The notes: generated from the sequence alone by a model not told the origin. A DNA stretch of 64,000 bases from Aquibium microcysteis (GCF_014495845.1 NZ_CP061080.1:795001-859000); one strand, 5' to 3'. Positions 1 through 8,574 are shown, counted from the first letter of the stretch. A program made the numbers and translations.

Positions 1-133
1 GATCTCGCCGGCCGGCGTCTCGATCAGGTCGATGTCCGGCTCGCCGAAGACGACGAAGAGGTTGCCCTTGCCCGTGTTTTTCAGGTCCTCGGCCATGTGC
101 AGGTCGGGGTTCATGCGGGCTTTCAGGATCGGA
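1..133 (-). pseudogene. Detached C-terminal coding fragment of the interrupted DNA methyltransferase
   Basis: Read on the minus strand, this stretch is open throughout and encodes PILKARMNPDLHMAED followed by LKNTGKGNLFVVFGEPDIDL, then runs off the left edge. From memory of the family, this is the conserved segment that directly follows the AFNFEA motif in adenine methyltransferases partnered with BPTD_3080-type Res proteins. AFNFEA is exactly where the methyltransferase frame at 3,175-5,652 stops. The two pieces are separated by an IS21-family element and an IS3-family remnant. About ten family residues between the pieces are missing, so some target DNA was deleted. The fragment has no start of its own and is unlikely to be expressed usefully. 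The rest of the C-terminus lies outside the window. Confidence 0.8.
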
Positions 134-195
134 TGTGAATCGGCATGCAATTTTGACCCCCTAGACGGGAGGATCGGCGTCCAATTTTGACCCCC
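134..195 (+). repeat. IS21 left terminal repeats (outer and inner copies)
   Basis: Two related blocks lie here, 134-160 and 171-195, each ending in a TTTTGACCCCC motif. They pair as inverted repeats with 2,598-2,624 and 2,573-2,597. In the IS21 family such tandem end repeats bind IstA. Confidence 0.75.
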
Positions 196-250
196 CTCGT
201 GAAGTCGATCTGCGACCATCCGTTCGTTTTGGCGAGCGGGTGGAGAGGGG

Positions 251-1750
251 ATGAAGACAGTGGACACGATTGCCCGGGTTCGGCGTGCCTTTCATGTGCA
301 GGGGTGGTCGCTCAAGCGGATCTGCCGCGAGCTGCACGTGTCGCGCAACACGGTCCGCAAGATCCTCAGGTCCGACGAGACCTCGTTCTCCTACGAGCGC
401 GAGCTGCAACCGAAGCCGAAGATCGGACCGTGGAAGGATCAACTCGACGGGCTCCTGAACGGCAATCTCGGCAAGGCGGCGCGCGAGCAACTGACGCTGA
501 TCCGGATCTATGAGGAACTGCGCGCGCTTGGTTATGAGGGCGGCTACGACGCGGTGCGCCGGTATGCGAAGAGCTGGGCGAAGACGAGAGGATCGGCGAC
601 GGCCGAGGCCTACGTGCCGCTGCTCTTCGCGCCGGGCGAAGCCTACCAGTTCGACTGGAGCCACGAGATCGTCCTGCTCGCCGGCGTGACGGTGACCGTG
701 AAGGTCGCCCACGTCCGGCTCTGCCACAGCCGCATGATGTTCGTGCGGGCCTATCCGCGCGAGACGCAGGAGATGGTGTTCGACGCCCACGACCGGGCCT
801 TCGCCTTCTTCGGCGGCGCCTGCACGCGCGGCATCTACGACAACATGAAGACGGCGGTGGAGACGGTCTTCGTCGGCAAGGAGCGGCAGTACAACCGTCG
901 CTTCCTGCAGATGTGCAGCCACTATCTGGTCCAGCCGGTTGCCTGCACGCCGGCCTCGGGCTGGGAGAAGGGGCAGGTCGAGAACCAAGTTGGCCTGGTG
1001 AGGGAGCGCTTCTTCACGCCTCGGCTGCGCTTCAGGAGCTACGAGGAGCTGAACGCCTGGTTGCTCGACAAGTGCGTGGCCTACGCCAAGGCCCATCGCC
1101 ATGTCGACCAGCCGGAGCGCACCATCTGGGACGTGTTCGAGGAGGAGCGCGGCAAGCTGGTCGAGTATCGCGGCCGTTTCGACGGCTTCCACACGGTTCC
1201 CGCCTCGGTCACGAAGACCTGCACCGTGCGGTTCGACAACAACAAATACTCGGTGCTCTCGACCGCAGTCGGCCGCCCAGTCGAGATCCAGGCCTATGCC
1301 GATCGCATCGTCGTGCGCCAGGACGGCACGATCGTGGGCGAGCATGCCCGTTCGTTCGGTCGCAACCAGACGGTCTACGATCCGTGGCACTACGTCCCTG
1401 TGCTGGCGCGCAAGCCCGGCGCGCTGCGCAACGGTGCGCCGTTCCAGGGCTGGGAACTGCCATCGGCGATGGAGCGGGTCAGGCGCCGGCTGAAGGCTGC
1501 CGACGACGGCGACCGGCAGATGGTGTCGATCCTGACGGCGGTGCTGTCGGATGGGCTCGATGCCGTCGAGATCGCCTGCCAGCAGGCGCTTGCCGAGAAC
1601 GTCTGCTCGTCCGCCGTCATTCTCAACATCCTGGCCCGCCGGCGCGATCCGGCGCCGGCCGTGACCATCCTCACACCCGACGCGCTGCGCTTGGCGATCG
1701 AGCCGCAGGCCGACTGCGCCCGTTACGACAGCCTCAGGAGGGCAAGCTGA
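251..1750 (+). CDS. istA: IS21-family transposase IstA
   Basis: IstA is the DDE transposase of IS21 elements and cuts and joins the element ends together with the IstB ATPase. The 499-residue product has the usual family length. An N-terminal helix-turn-helix is clear around residues 17-40 ([20 protein letters not shown]). The integrase core follows, with candidate catalytic acidic residues in FDWSHE, IYDNMK and KGQVENQVG, and a beta-barrel-type C-terminal region. The ATG at 251 has a GAGAGGGG purine run immediately before it. The stop codon overlaps the istB start by one base (TGATG), which implies translational coupling. No frameshift is seen, so the gene is probably functional. Confidence 0.93.
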   Translation: MKTVDTIARVRRAFHVQGWSLKRICRELHVSRNTVRKILRSDETSFSYERELQPKPKIGPWKDQLDGLLNGNLGKAAREQLTLIRIYEELRALGYEGGYDAVRRYAKSWAKTRGSATAEAYVPLLFAPGEAYQFDWSHEIVLLAGVTVTVKVAHVRLCHSRMMFVRAYPRETQEMVFDAHDRAFAFFGGACTRGIYDNMKTAVETVFVGKERQYNRRFLQMCSHYLVQPVACTPASGWEKGQVENQVGLVRERFFTPRLRFRSYEELNAWLLDKCVAYAKAHRHVDQPERTIWDVFEEERGKLVEYRGRFDGFHTVPASVTKTCTVRFDNNKYSVLSTAVGRPVEIQAYADRIVVRQDGTIVGEHARSFGRNQTVYDPWHYVPVLARKPGALRNGAPFQGWELPSAMERVRRRLKAADDGDRQMVSILTAVLSDGLDAVEIACQQALAENVCSSAVILNILARRRDPAPAVTILTPDALRLAIEPQADCARYDSLRRAS

Positions 1751-2484
1751 TGGAACGCACCCAGGTTCTGGACCTGATGGGAACGCTGAAGCTCTACGGC
1801 ATGCGCAGCGCCTACGATGAGATCATGACGACCGCCATCAAGCGTCAGCACGAGCCGCCGAGGGTCGTCGGCGATCTGCTGTCGGTCGAGATCGCCGAGA
1901 AGCAGGCGCGCTCCATCAAGTACCAGCTCACCGTCGCCAAGCTGCCGCTGGCCAAGGACATCGACGACTTCGACTTCGCCGGCACGCCCGTCAACGAGAC
2001 GCTCGTGCGCGACCTCGCCACCGGCGCCTTCGTCGCCGACCAGCGCAACGCCGTGCTCATCGGCGGCACCGGCACGGGCAAGTCGCATCTGGCCATCGCG
2101 ATCGCCCGCGCCCTCATACGCAGTGGCGCCCGCGGCCGCTTCTTCAACGTCGTCGATCTGGTCAACCGGCTGGAGACCGAGCACCGCTCCGGCAAGCAGG
2201 GACGCATCGCCGACTACCTCACCCGGCTCGACTTCGTTGTGCTCGACGAACTCGGCTATCTCCCCTTCGCCCAGGCGGGCGGCCAGCTCCTCTTCCACCT
2301 GATCAGCCGGCTCTACGAGCGGACCTCCATCATCGTGACCACCAACCTCGCCTTCGGGGAATGGCCTGCCGTCTTTGGCGACGCCAAGATGACCACCGCT
2401 CTGCTCGACCGCCTCACCCACCACTGCGAGATCATCGAGACCGGCAACGAATCCTGGCGCTTCAAGAACCGCACTCAAAGCTAA
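1750..2484 (+). CDS. istB: IS21-family helper ATPase IstB
   Basis: IstB is the AAA+ ATPase, related to DnaC, that assists IstA in target capture. The product is 244 residues, the usual size. A Walker A motif is present ([11 protein letters not shown], residues about 102-112), as is a Walker B motif ([10 protein letters not shown]). It is followed by the conserved STTNLAF-like sensor region (here [12 protein letters not shown]) and a C-terminal [12 protein letters not shown] motif that is diagnostic of IstB. The ATG at 1,750 shares its A with the istA stop. The reading frame is open far upstream of 1,750, but that is overlap with istA and not part of the protein. Confidence 0.93.
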   Translation: MERTQVLDLMGTLKLYGMRSAYDEIMTTAIKRQHEPPRVVGDLLSVEIAEKQARSIKYQLTVAKLPLAKDIDDFDFAGTPVNETLVRDLATGAFVADQRNAVLIGGTGTGKSHLAIAIARALIRSGARGRFFNVVDLVNRLETEHRSGKQGRIADYLTRLDFVVLDELGYLPFAQAGGQLLFHLISRLYERTSIIVTTNLAFGEWPAVFGDAKMTTALLDRLTHHCEIIETGNESWRFKNRTQS

Positions 2485-2572
2485 AGCCGGAAAGCCTCTC
2501 CGACACGCCCGACCGGGCTGCGCAACCCAGACCAGCTCCACCCGGTCGGGCGCTCACCGTCGCGCACTACGA

Positions 2573-2624
2573 GGGGGTCAATATTGGACGCCGATCCGGG
2601 GTCAACTTTGCGCGCCGATTGACA
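2573..2624 (-). repeat. IS21 right terminal repeats (outer and inner copies)
   Basis: This is the inverted counterpart of the left-end repeats. The inner block at 2,573-2,597 is nearly identical to 171-195 (one difference in 25). The outer block at 2,598-2,624 ends in the terminal CA (TG on the element's other strand). Confidence 0.75.
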
Positions 2625-3118
2625 GCAACGCCCGCTGGAGCCTCGACTTCGTCTCCGACACCTTCACCGACGGCCGTCGCTTCCGGGTTCTGGCCGTCGT
2701 CGACGACTACACGCGGGAGTGCCTGGCGCTGATCGCCGACACCTCACTGTCGGGCCAGCGTGTCGTGCGCGAGCTGGACGCCATCATCCGCCGGCGCGGC
2801 CGGCCGGACACGATCGTCTCAGACAACGGCACCGAGCTGACCTCGATGGCGGTCCTGCGGTGGTGCCAGCAGACCGGCGTCGAATGGCATTACATCGCTC
2901 CGGGAAAGCCCACACAGAACGCCTTCGTCGAAAGCTTCAACGGCCGCTTCCGGGACGAATGCCTCAACGACACGCTGTTCTCGACACTCACCGAAGCGCG
3001 CAGCGCCATCAACTCATGGAAGGAGGACTACAACAACCACCGACCCCACTCGGCCCTCGGCAACTTGCCGCCGGCCGAGTTCGCAACGAAATCCACGCTG
3101 GAAAAACAGGCCGCATGA
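2625..3118 (+). pseudogene. Truncated IS3-family transposase OrfB (C-terminal part)
   Basis: The frame is open from the IS21 junction and reads [13 protein letters not shown] at once, the start of the catalytic core of IS3-family OrfB. The DDE set is visible: Asp in SLDFVSD, Asp in IVSDNGTE, and Glu in [14 protein letters not shown]. The conserved [10 protein letters not shown] tail and a stop at 3,116-3,118 follow. The helix-turn-helix and the N-terminal third are missing. An internal ATG at 2,765 would give only 117 residues lacking the first catalytic Asp, so any product would be inactive. Confidence 0.88.
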
Positions 3119-3177
3119 GGCCAGAAAAGAAACCCAGGACTCTCCCTCATGCCGGAGGAGATTGGGGTCTCAGGTCA
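2625..3177 (+). mobile_element. IS3-family remnant (right half only)
   Basis: Only the 3' half of the element survives. It contains the last two thirds of orfB and a right end that on the complementary strand starts TGACCTGAGACCCC, the kind of terminus used by IS3-family elements. The last element base is about 3,177, directly followed by methyltransferase coding sequence. The left half, with orfA, the start of orfB and the left repeat, has been replaced by the IS21 element. Without its left end it cannot transpose by itself. Confidence 0.82.
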
Positions 3178-5652
3178 CTGGGCCTCGAAGTTGAAGGCGC
3201 AGGCGATCAGCGCGTCGAAGCGGGCGTCGGAGGCCTCGCGGGCGGCGGCGGTGATGTTGGATCGGGTGAGCGTGCCGAATTCCGGGCCGATCAGGATTCC
3301 CGCGCGCTTCTCGCGCCCGTCGCCGTCGGTATAGCGGCCTTCGGCGGCCAGCCAGTTGCCCGGCCAGGGTTCGACGGAGTGGAAATGGATCGTGTCGCGC
3401 CGCTCCTGGCTGTGGACGCCCGCGGAGCGCAGGTGGTCGAGCACCATGCGGCCGAAATCCTGGTCCGGCACGTTCTTCGGCGCGGGCTGCATGGTGCCCT
3501 CGGCGGCCGCCAGATCGCCCGCCAGCGTGTCGTCGCGCGAGGTGACGACGCGGTGCGGCGACAGGCTCTCGACGGTGAAGGGGCCGGCGACGCGCACCTT
3601 GGTCTTGTCCTCGTAGGGACGGTCGTAGAGCATCTCGACGTCGGCTGCGCGGGCGATGGAATCGTCTATCGCCTTCTGCCGCGCGATCCGGCCCTCCCAC
3701 CAGTCCTTGTGCAGCGCGCGCACCCGGGCGCTGACGAGCCCGGCCTTTGCGGCGCCGTCTTTCGTCTCCAGCCACTGGTCGAGATCACGCGGGATTTCCC
3801 ATTCCTCGAAGGCGGCCTGAAGCTTCTCGTTTATCTCCGCCCGTAGCGGCTCCAGCACCGCCTGCCACTTCTCCCAGATCACATCGATCTCAGAGTTGTT
3901 CGCGATCGACTTCAGCGTGATATGCGGCGCCCGATCATAGACAAACCCTTGGCGGATGTCGCCAGCAGTTGGCGCCTGCGGTTGTAACCTGCCGGAGACC
4001 TCTTGTTCTTTCTCACGACCTTCGTGGCTATCAGCGAGGAAGTAATAAGGATACCGCGCCGACATGAGCCGGGTTCGTGCGAGTGCAAGTGAGACACGCG
4101 AAGTGTCGGTCGTAATCCACCGACGGCCCCATTGCTCTGCAACAGTGGCCGTGGTGCCAGACCCGCAGGTTGGATCAAGCACAAGGTCGCCAGGATCGGT
4201 GGTCATCATAATGCAACGCTGCACAACTGCCGTGGAAGTCTGAACGACGTAGATTTTAGGATCCGACCTGCTCTGAATTCCGCCACCGACGTCGTCCCAA
4301 AAATTGGTCAAAGAAATCGATCCGAAATCATCGAAGTATTTCTTAAATCTCACCTGTCTTTCCGTTTCGATTAGCCGATCTGATTTTATCACTCGCTCTA
4401 GGCCGTCTTTCGTGGTTCGCCACGTCTGGCCTCCTGATTTGAATTCACGACCCCGAAATCGAACCGCGAAACGCTCAGCTTCGGTGGCGGGACGCCGCGA
4501 TGTCAGGCCTTGATCGGTGTAGAAGCGCGATCCCTCCGGATAGTCTTGGTCCGACGCATTCATTTCCCGACCATCGGGCAATTTGACGTAGTTGTAGCGC
4601 GTTGCCCCGGCGTCGCCTCGCCTAAGTTTTTGATATAGAGGACGGTATTTAATCTGGGGCGTTCTTCCGTACCAAATAATATAATCACAGACTTTGTCTA
4701 TGTGTTTCGATCCTAGGCCAACAGATGTCTTGTAAGGGATGACCGCAATAAAGTTTTTGTCTCCGAATACCTCATCCATCAATGAGCGCACGCGGTGAAA
4801 ATTCTCATCGCTAATCTGTACAAATATCGAACCACTCTCCGTGAGTAGCTCGCGCGCGACCATCAGGCGGTCGCGCAGATAGGTAAGGTATGAGTGGATG
4901 CCGTCCTTCCAGGTGTCGCGAAACGCCTTCACCTGCTCCGGCTCTCGTGAGACGTCCTCCTTCTTGCCGTCCTTCACGTCGCGGGAGAGTGTGGAGACCT
5001 GCCAGTTCGAGTTGAACTTGATGCCGTAAGGGGGGTCGAAATAGATGCACTGCACCTTGCCCCGCATCGCCTCACGCTCGGTGAGGCTCGCCATCACCTG
5101 CAGGCTGTCGCCGAGGATGAAGCGGTTCGTCCAGTGCTGGGCGTGCTGGTAGAACTCGGCCCGCGCCTCCGGATCGGTGATACCATTGAAATCGGCGAAC
5201 AGGTTCGGCTGCTCGGCGCCGGTCTCGCGGGCGCGCTCCGACATGCGCCGGAGATCGTCGATCAGGTGCTTCGGATGGATGGCCTCCTGGCGGTAGATCG
5301 GCGGCGCGTTCACCACGAGGTCGGACCAGTCCTGCGAATCCTTGCCGCGCCAGACCAGCTGCGCGTCGCCGAGCTCGAGCTCGCCCGTCTCGGCCAGCTG
5401 GCGCATCTGCTCTCTTGTGATGCGGATCCTCGCGCCGTTCCAGACGATCTGCGGGTCGAGATCGCCATCACGTGTGCGCGTCTCGCCATGGTTCAGCGGG
5501 CGAGGGCGCGGCATCGTTATCTCGCGCTCGGTGTCTCCCGTCAGCTCCGCCTGCTGCTCGAACAGCGACGCCATCTCGGCCGTCGGCACGTTGATGCGCG
5601 TGTCGTCATGCGACAGCGCCGCGATGGCCTTCTGGATCGGGGTCTTGGCCAT
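3175..5652 (-). CDS. Site-specific adenine DNA methyltransferase (type III-like Mod), C-terminus cut off by an IS
   Basis: This is predicted to methylate adenine N6 within the recognition sequence of the adjacent Res enzyme. The DPPY catalytic motif is at residues 206-209 and the AdoMet-binding motif DPTCGSGTT at 493-501. That order, DPPY first, marks the beta class used by type III Mod subunits. The stretch between, about residues 304-487, is the likely target-recognition domain and is clearly more AT-rich than the rest. The protein stops after AFNFEAQ at 825 residues because the TGA at 3,175-3,177 is the terminal TGA of the IS3-family end; family members continue, and the continuation is at 1-133. 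The start at 5,652 follows the DUF2971 gene by 7 bp, so it is the last gene of the operon. Both catalytic motifs remain, but whether the truncated enzyme works is unknown. Confidence 0.85.
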   Translation of the reverse strand: MAKTPIQKAIAALSHDDTRINVPTAEMASLFEQQAELTGDTEREITMPRPRPLNHGETRTRDGDLDPQIVWNGARIRITREQMRQLAETGELELGDAQLVWRGKDSQDWSDLVVNAPPIYRQEAIHPKHLIDDLRRMSERARETGAEQPNLFADFNGITDPEARAEFYQHAQHWTNRFILGDSLQVMASLTEREAMRGKVQCIYFDPPYGIKFNSNWQVSTLSRDVKDGKKEDVSREPEQVKAFRDTWKDGIHSYLTYLRDRLMVARELLTESGSIFVQISDENFHRVRSLMDEVFGDKNFIAVIPYKTSVGLGSKHIDKVCDYIIWYGRTPQIKYRPLYQKLRRGDAGATRYNYVKLPDGREMNASDQDYPEGSRFYTDQGLTSRRPATEAERFAVRFRGREFKSGGQTWRTTKDGLERVIKSDRLIETERQVRFKKYFDDFGSISLTNFWDDVGGGIQSRSDPKIYVVQTSTAVVQRCIMMTTDPGDLVLDPTCGSGTTATVAEQWGRRWITTDTSRVSLALARTRLMSARYPYYFLADSHEGREKEQEVSGRLQPQAPTAGDIRQGFVYDRAPHITLKSIANNSEIDVIWEKWQAVLEPLRAEINEKLQAAFEEWEIPRDLDQWLETKDGAAKAGLVSARVRALHKDWWEGRIARQKAIDDSIARAADVEMLYDRPYEDKTKVRVAGPFTVESLSPHRVVTSRDDTLAGDLAAAEGTMQPAPKNVPDQDFGRMVLDHLRSAGVHSQERRDTIHFHSVEPWPGNWLAAEGRYTDGDGREKRAGILIGPEFGTLTRSNITAAAREASDARFDALIACAFNFEAQ

Positions 5653-5659
5653 GATGCTC

Positions 5660-6523
5660 CTAGCTTCGATCGCTGTGTTGGGGCGGGATTGCGTGCGATG
5701 TCACTTGTCCCTCTTCCAACCTTGCACCGGTAACCGCGATATGGGGAGGCAGGTCAGCACGCAGAGCTTCGATATCCTCCGCGGCAACATTCCACCCACA
5801 GATGATTTCGGTCACGTGGTGCGGATCGATCTCGTACAGATGCAGTGTATCGGAGGATGTGCAGTCAGACAGCGCTAGGACGACACGCCACTCGCGCTCA
5901 TATGCCCAGTCCGACAGCTTGCTAAAGAACAGGTTGTCCTGACTGGACGGATCGTAGGTCATTCCTTCAAACTGATCGACATAGCGAACGGCTTTCAGAG
6001 CTTTCAGGCTGCCGGTTTCGTCTCCTGCGAAGCACCCTCTCAAGCCGTCGAAACGGACGACGAAACCTTTCGCCATGTTTGCATAGTGTGCCCACATGGG
6101 AAGCGAACCGTACCGCTCAGTCAGGCATAGGACCCCGACGCTACCGCGGATCAGATCAACCGTCCTCGCGAATGTCCGTTTCATGTACTCGGCATTCTCG
6201 TAGACAGCGGCAGCCCTGATCAGTTCGTTGGCCGCCTGGCGGCTCGAGGGTAGGGGAACTGCCTGCATATTTGGCGCCAGCTTCTGCAGGATCGCGTTTT
6301 GGTGCCCAAGCCACCGAAACTGATCTTCTGAGAAGCCGGTTTTTCGGATGGCCTCCAAGGAATCTAAAAATGCACGCTCCCTGAAGGTCGGGAGCATTTC
6401 GCTGGGGTCGTTCAGTTCGGCTATCGGGCTGAACTTCAGTCGGCCCGCTGCCAGGTTGGTCACGGCAGCGGGGCTCGAAACGAACTTGTATAGGCTAACC
6501 GGATCCGTTGAGGAGATAGGCAT
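5660..6523 (-). CDS. DUF2971 family protein
   Basis: A 287-residue DUF2971 protein of unknown function, a family often found in defence islands. The signature blocks are present in order: LYKFVS near the N-terminus, LKFSPIAELNDPSEM at about residue 28, VLCLTERYGSLPMWAHYAN in the middle, and FFSKLSDWAYEREWRVV toward the end. The frame is open upstream, but the ATG at 6,523 is preferred: it lies 2 bp after the stop of the previous gene and has GGGGAGAAGAGC just upstream. It sits between an unknown gene and mod with almost no spacing, so it is co-transcribed with the restriction-modification genes. No catalytic residues can be assigned. Confidence 0.8.
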   Translation of the reverse strand: MPISSTDPVSLYKFVSSPAAVTNLAAGRLKFSPIAELNDPSEMLPTFRERAFLDSLEAIRKTGFSEDQFRWLGHQNAILQKLAPNMQAVPLPSSRQAANELIRAAAVYENAEYMKRTFARTVDLIRGSVGVLCLTERYGSLPMWAHYANMAKGFVVRFDGLRGCFAGDETGSLKALKAVRYVDQFEGMTYDPSSQDNLFFSKLSDWAYEREWRVVLALSDCTSSDTLHLYEIDPHHVTEIICGWNVAAEDIEALRADLPPHIAVTGARLEEGQVTSHAIPPQHSDRS

Positions 6524-6525
6524 TC

Positions 6526-7116
6526 TCAGCTCTTCTCCCCGGTATGCGAGTAGCGTCGGACGGTCGGCAGATAGTCCGCGACTCCGTCGAACATCTCCTT
6601 CGCCGGACTGTCCGCGTGCAGTCCCGGAAACCAAGCTGCCGCCATGCCCGGGAAGCCCTTGCGCGTCTGAATGACGTCGAAAGAGCGTCGCGCCACGGGG
6701 ACGAGGTGGCAGTCTTCCGCACGCGCCTTGGCGATGAAAGGTCGCACAGGTTCGTCCGGCGGCATGTAGCGAAACACCGTGGCGTTGTCGTAGAGGCCGA
6801 CGATCACCGTGCCACGTTCAGGGTGACGGCCTGTCCATACGACAGTGATGCCGCTGAGTTCGTAGTCATAGCAGGCAGCGCCCAGCGTCTCTATATTGAG
6901 CGTTCGGTTCGCCTTGGGAACTCCAGGAGCACTGCGCCCCTCGCTGGTGCGGCTGACGGGGGCGTAGCCATAGCACCCCCCGTCGACCGGCTTGAAATTC
7001 TCGGCTTCGACTCCGACCGACTTCTTCAGATAGGCGTGGCCACCCACGGGTGCCTCGCTGCCGTCGTACCGGGAGGTCCAGCCGGTGTGGAGGAAGGCGG
7101 TGCGGTTCCAGTTCAT
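6526..7116 (-). CDS. Unknown protein in the restriction-modification operon
   Basis: I do not recognise this 196-residue protein with confidence. It is rich in Gly, aromatic residues and short beta-like segments (GITVVWTGRHPERGTVIVGL, NATVFRYM) and has no signal peptide or membrane segment. The pattern of a glycine-rich N-terminus followed by SGITVVWTGRHPE..VIVGLYDNATVFR recalls N-terminal domains I have seen in HNH-type and other restriction-associated proteins. That is memory, not a search result. Its ATG overlaps the stop of the preceding gene by 4 bp (ATGA), showing translational coupling. Position between res and mod suggests a role in recognising or processing DNA, or in regulating the locus. 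Confidence 0.6.
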   Translation of the reverse strand: MNWNRTAFLHTGWTSRYDGSEAPVGGHAYLKKSVGVEAENFKPVDGGCYGYAPVSRTSEGRSAPGVPKANRTLNIETLGAACYDYELSGITVVWTGRHPERGTVIVGLYDNATVFRYMPPDEPVRPFIAKARAEDCHLVPVARRSFDVIQTRKGFPGMAAAWFPGLHADSPAKEMFDGVADYLPTVRRYSHTGEKS

Positions 7117-7577
7117 GTGTCGCCCCTTTTCGCCACGACAGCGGAATCCGTTCGTTCCCGCAGAATGTCCTGCAGCGCCGCTTCGTAGCGCGACGCCTCC
7201 GTCACCATCCAGTCGACCATGGCGGGCCAGTTGTCCTCGGCATGGCAGTTGACGGACCAGAAGGTGACGAAGGGCTCCTTCTCGGTGCTGTCGGCCGGAT
7301 CGAGCCCCAGCACCTCGTTCAGCCGGGCCGCATGGGGACGCAACCGCTCCGCGACGTCGACCGCGCCGAGCTTCTCGTTGCGGCCGAGAAAGACGCCGCA
7401 GCGGTTCTTGCTGGGCGAGACGTAGAGCGTGATCACCAGATCAAGGTCCGGAAGTCCGCGGTGCCAGTGCAACGCCACGCTCCTGGCTTGACGCGCTTTC
7501 TCTTCGGGATGACGCTCCTCGAGTAGCGCCCAGAAGCGGGCGTTGGGAAACTCGGCGGCGGTGCGGGGCTCGTGCAT
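7113..7577 (-). CDS. DUF4268-like small protein
   Basis: A soluble protein of 154 residues. An FWALLEERHPEEKARQ segment, a beta-strand-rich middle (DLDLVITLYVSPSKNRCGVFL), GRNEKLGAVDVAERLRPH and a helical tail resemble the DUF4268 arrangement (FW near the start, a strand pair, then a helix holding a Leu-rich motif). This is a weak, by-eye match. The ATG at 7,577 is chosen over an upstream one at 7,679 because it lies 4 bp after the stop of the preceding gene and has a GGAGAA ribosome-binding site. The stop overlaps the next gene's start. DUF4268-type domains are known in restriction and defence operons, which fits the context. Confidence 0.55.
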   Translation of the reverse strand: MHEPRTAAEFPNARFWALLEERHPEEKARQARSVALHWHRGLPDLDLVITLYVSPSKNRCGVFLGRNEKLGAVDVAERLRPHAARLNEVLGLDPADSTEKEPFVTFWSVNCHAEDNWPAMVDWMVTEASRYEAALQDILRERTDSAVVAKRGDT

Positions 7578-7581
7578 GAGG

Positions 7582-8574
7582 CTAGTTCTCCGCTCGCGCT
7601 GCATCCTGAAATGGCACCGGGCCAGGGGTCCATCCCTCGCAGTCTTGTCCGTTCCTTGCGAAGTCTTCCTCCAGTTCACGTCTCAGCGACGCCTCGTCGG
7701 CATAGGGATAAAGCTCCAGGAACCCACCGATCGCTTCATCGGGTCCGAATCCCCAGGCAAGCCTGGCGCCGGCGCACAGGAACTCATAGACCGAAGAGTA
7801 TGGAATTCCGGCAGGATCGGACAGTCCGACCGATTGGCCGATCGCATCGAACGTCGCGTTGCTTCCACGGCTGACGTGGCCGATCGCCCAATATCGTGTG
7901 GTACCGTCAGACCGAAAACGAACCTTCGCGTCCTGCTGCTGCTGCTCCATTCGTCCTCCGGCCAGCTCTTCCCATAGATCGTTATAGGTCGCGCCGTACA
8001 TCACGACGTCTCTCGGCCGGAATGCTGCGATGGTACGTCGGATCACTGCGAGGCGGCGCGGCGCCCATGCCTGAAGGTATTTCTGTCGGCTCTCCAGTTC
8101 CGGCAGAGCCTCGATGGCGGAATACGGCCAGTGGCTGGTCGAGGGTGCAGGCAGGGGAAGCAGGTTGAGAAGGCGGGCTTCGCCGTCGCTGCGTCCCCAT
8201 TTCGAGACCTGATAGTCCCGTACCTTCTCCCGCGTCGGCGTCAACCCCTTGGCCTTCAACAGGATGCGAATCAACCCCCGCCAGGTCGACTGGATCCGGG
8301 CGCTCCCGTCCGGCGCGAAGAAGGCGGCGATCGCGGGGAAACCTGCACTGAGGCGGTCATGATACACGGCTAGGTCGGCACACTCCGGACGGCCCAATCC
8401 GTCCCAGATCGCGATCCTCTCGCCGACCTCGTCCAAGCTGTTCCCGCCTCCTTCTTCCATTCCGATGAACCACAACGCGGCCTGCGGATTTCCGTATCCG
8501 TAGAAGCCATCCATGAAGTCACGTAGATCGCGCGGATCGAGCATCAGTCTGCTTCCGTTGGGGCTACGCTGCAT
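7582..8574 (-). CDS. Uracil-DNA-glycosylase-like protein (tentative)
   Basis: A 330-residue soluble protein. Near the N-terminus it has AALWFIGMEEGGG, a hydrophobic strand followed by a Gly/Glu loop that resembles the first motif of uracil-DNA glycosylase superfamily proteins. A later strand-loop VVMYGATYNDLWEEL could be the partner segment. The classical catalytic motifs are not obvious, so this could be a divergent or catalytically altered member, or an unrelated Rossmann-like protein. The start at 8,574 is supported by AGGAG about 7 bases upstream; a second ATG at 8,544 lacks such a site. It lies 31 bp after res and 4 bp before the next gene, within the same operon. A base-excision or nucleotide-sensing role would suit a defence locus, but that is inference. 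Confidence 0.45.
   Translation of the reverse strand: MQRSPNGSRLMLDPRDLRDFMDGFYGYGNPQAALWFIGMEEGGGNSLDEVGERIAIWDGLGRPECADLAVYHDRLSAGFPAIAAFFAPDGSARIQSTWRGLIRILLKAKGLTPTREKVRDYQVSKWGRSDGEARLLNLLPLPAPSTSHWPYSAIEALPELESRQKYLQAWAPRRLAVIRRTIAAFRPRDVVMYGATYNDLWEELAGGRMEQQQQDAKVRFRSDGTTRYWAIGHVSRGSNATFDAIGQSVGLSDPAGIPYSSVYEFLCAGARLAWGFGPDEAIGGFLELYPYADEASLRRELEEDFARNGQDCEGWTPGPVPFQDAARAEN

Larger units (their letters stand above)
134..2624 (+). mobile_element. Complete IS21-family insertion sequence
   Basis: The element is 2,491 bp and carries the standard istA-istB pair. Its outer ends are imperfect inverted repeats that begin TGTGAATCGG at 134 and, on the other strand, TGTCAATCGG at 2,624; they match at 22 of 27 positions. 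A second pair of related repeats lies just inside (171-195 and 2,573-2,597), the multiple terminal transposase-binding sites typical of IS21. No target-site duplication is visible: the 7-8 bases outside each end differ. The left flank is methyltransferase coding sequence and the right flank is an IS3-family orfB fragment. The element therefore landed in an older IS3 copy and the sequence on its left was then deleted, or it recombined. Confidence 0.88.

Noticed and set aside
161..1390. A 409-residue minus-strand frame opposite istA
   Set aside because: It is a composition shadow of istA and lies inside a well-recognised IS21 gene.
913..1749. An in-frame N-terminal extension of IstB
   Set aside because: The extension overlaps istA in another frame, has no domain character, and the ATG at 1,750 gives the standard IstB length with the usual overlap.
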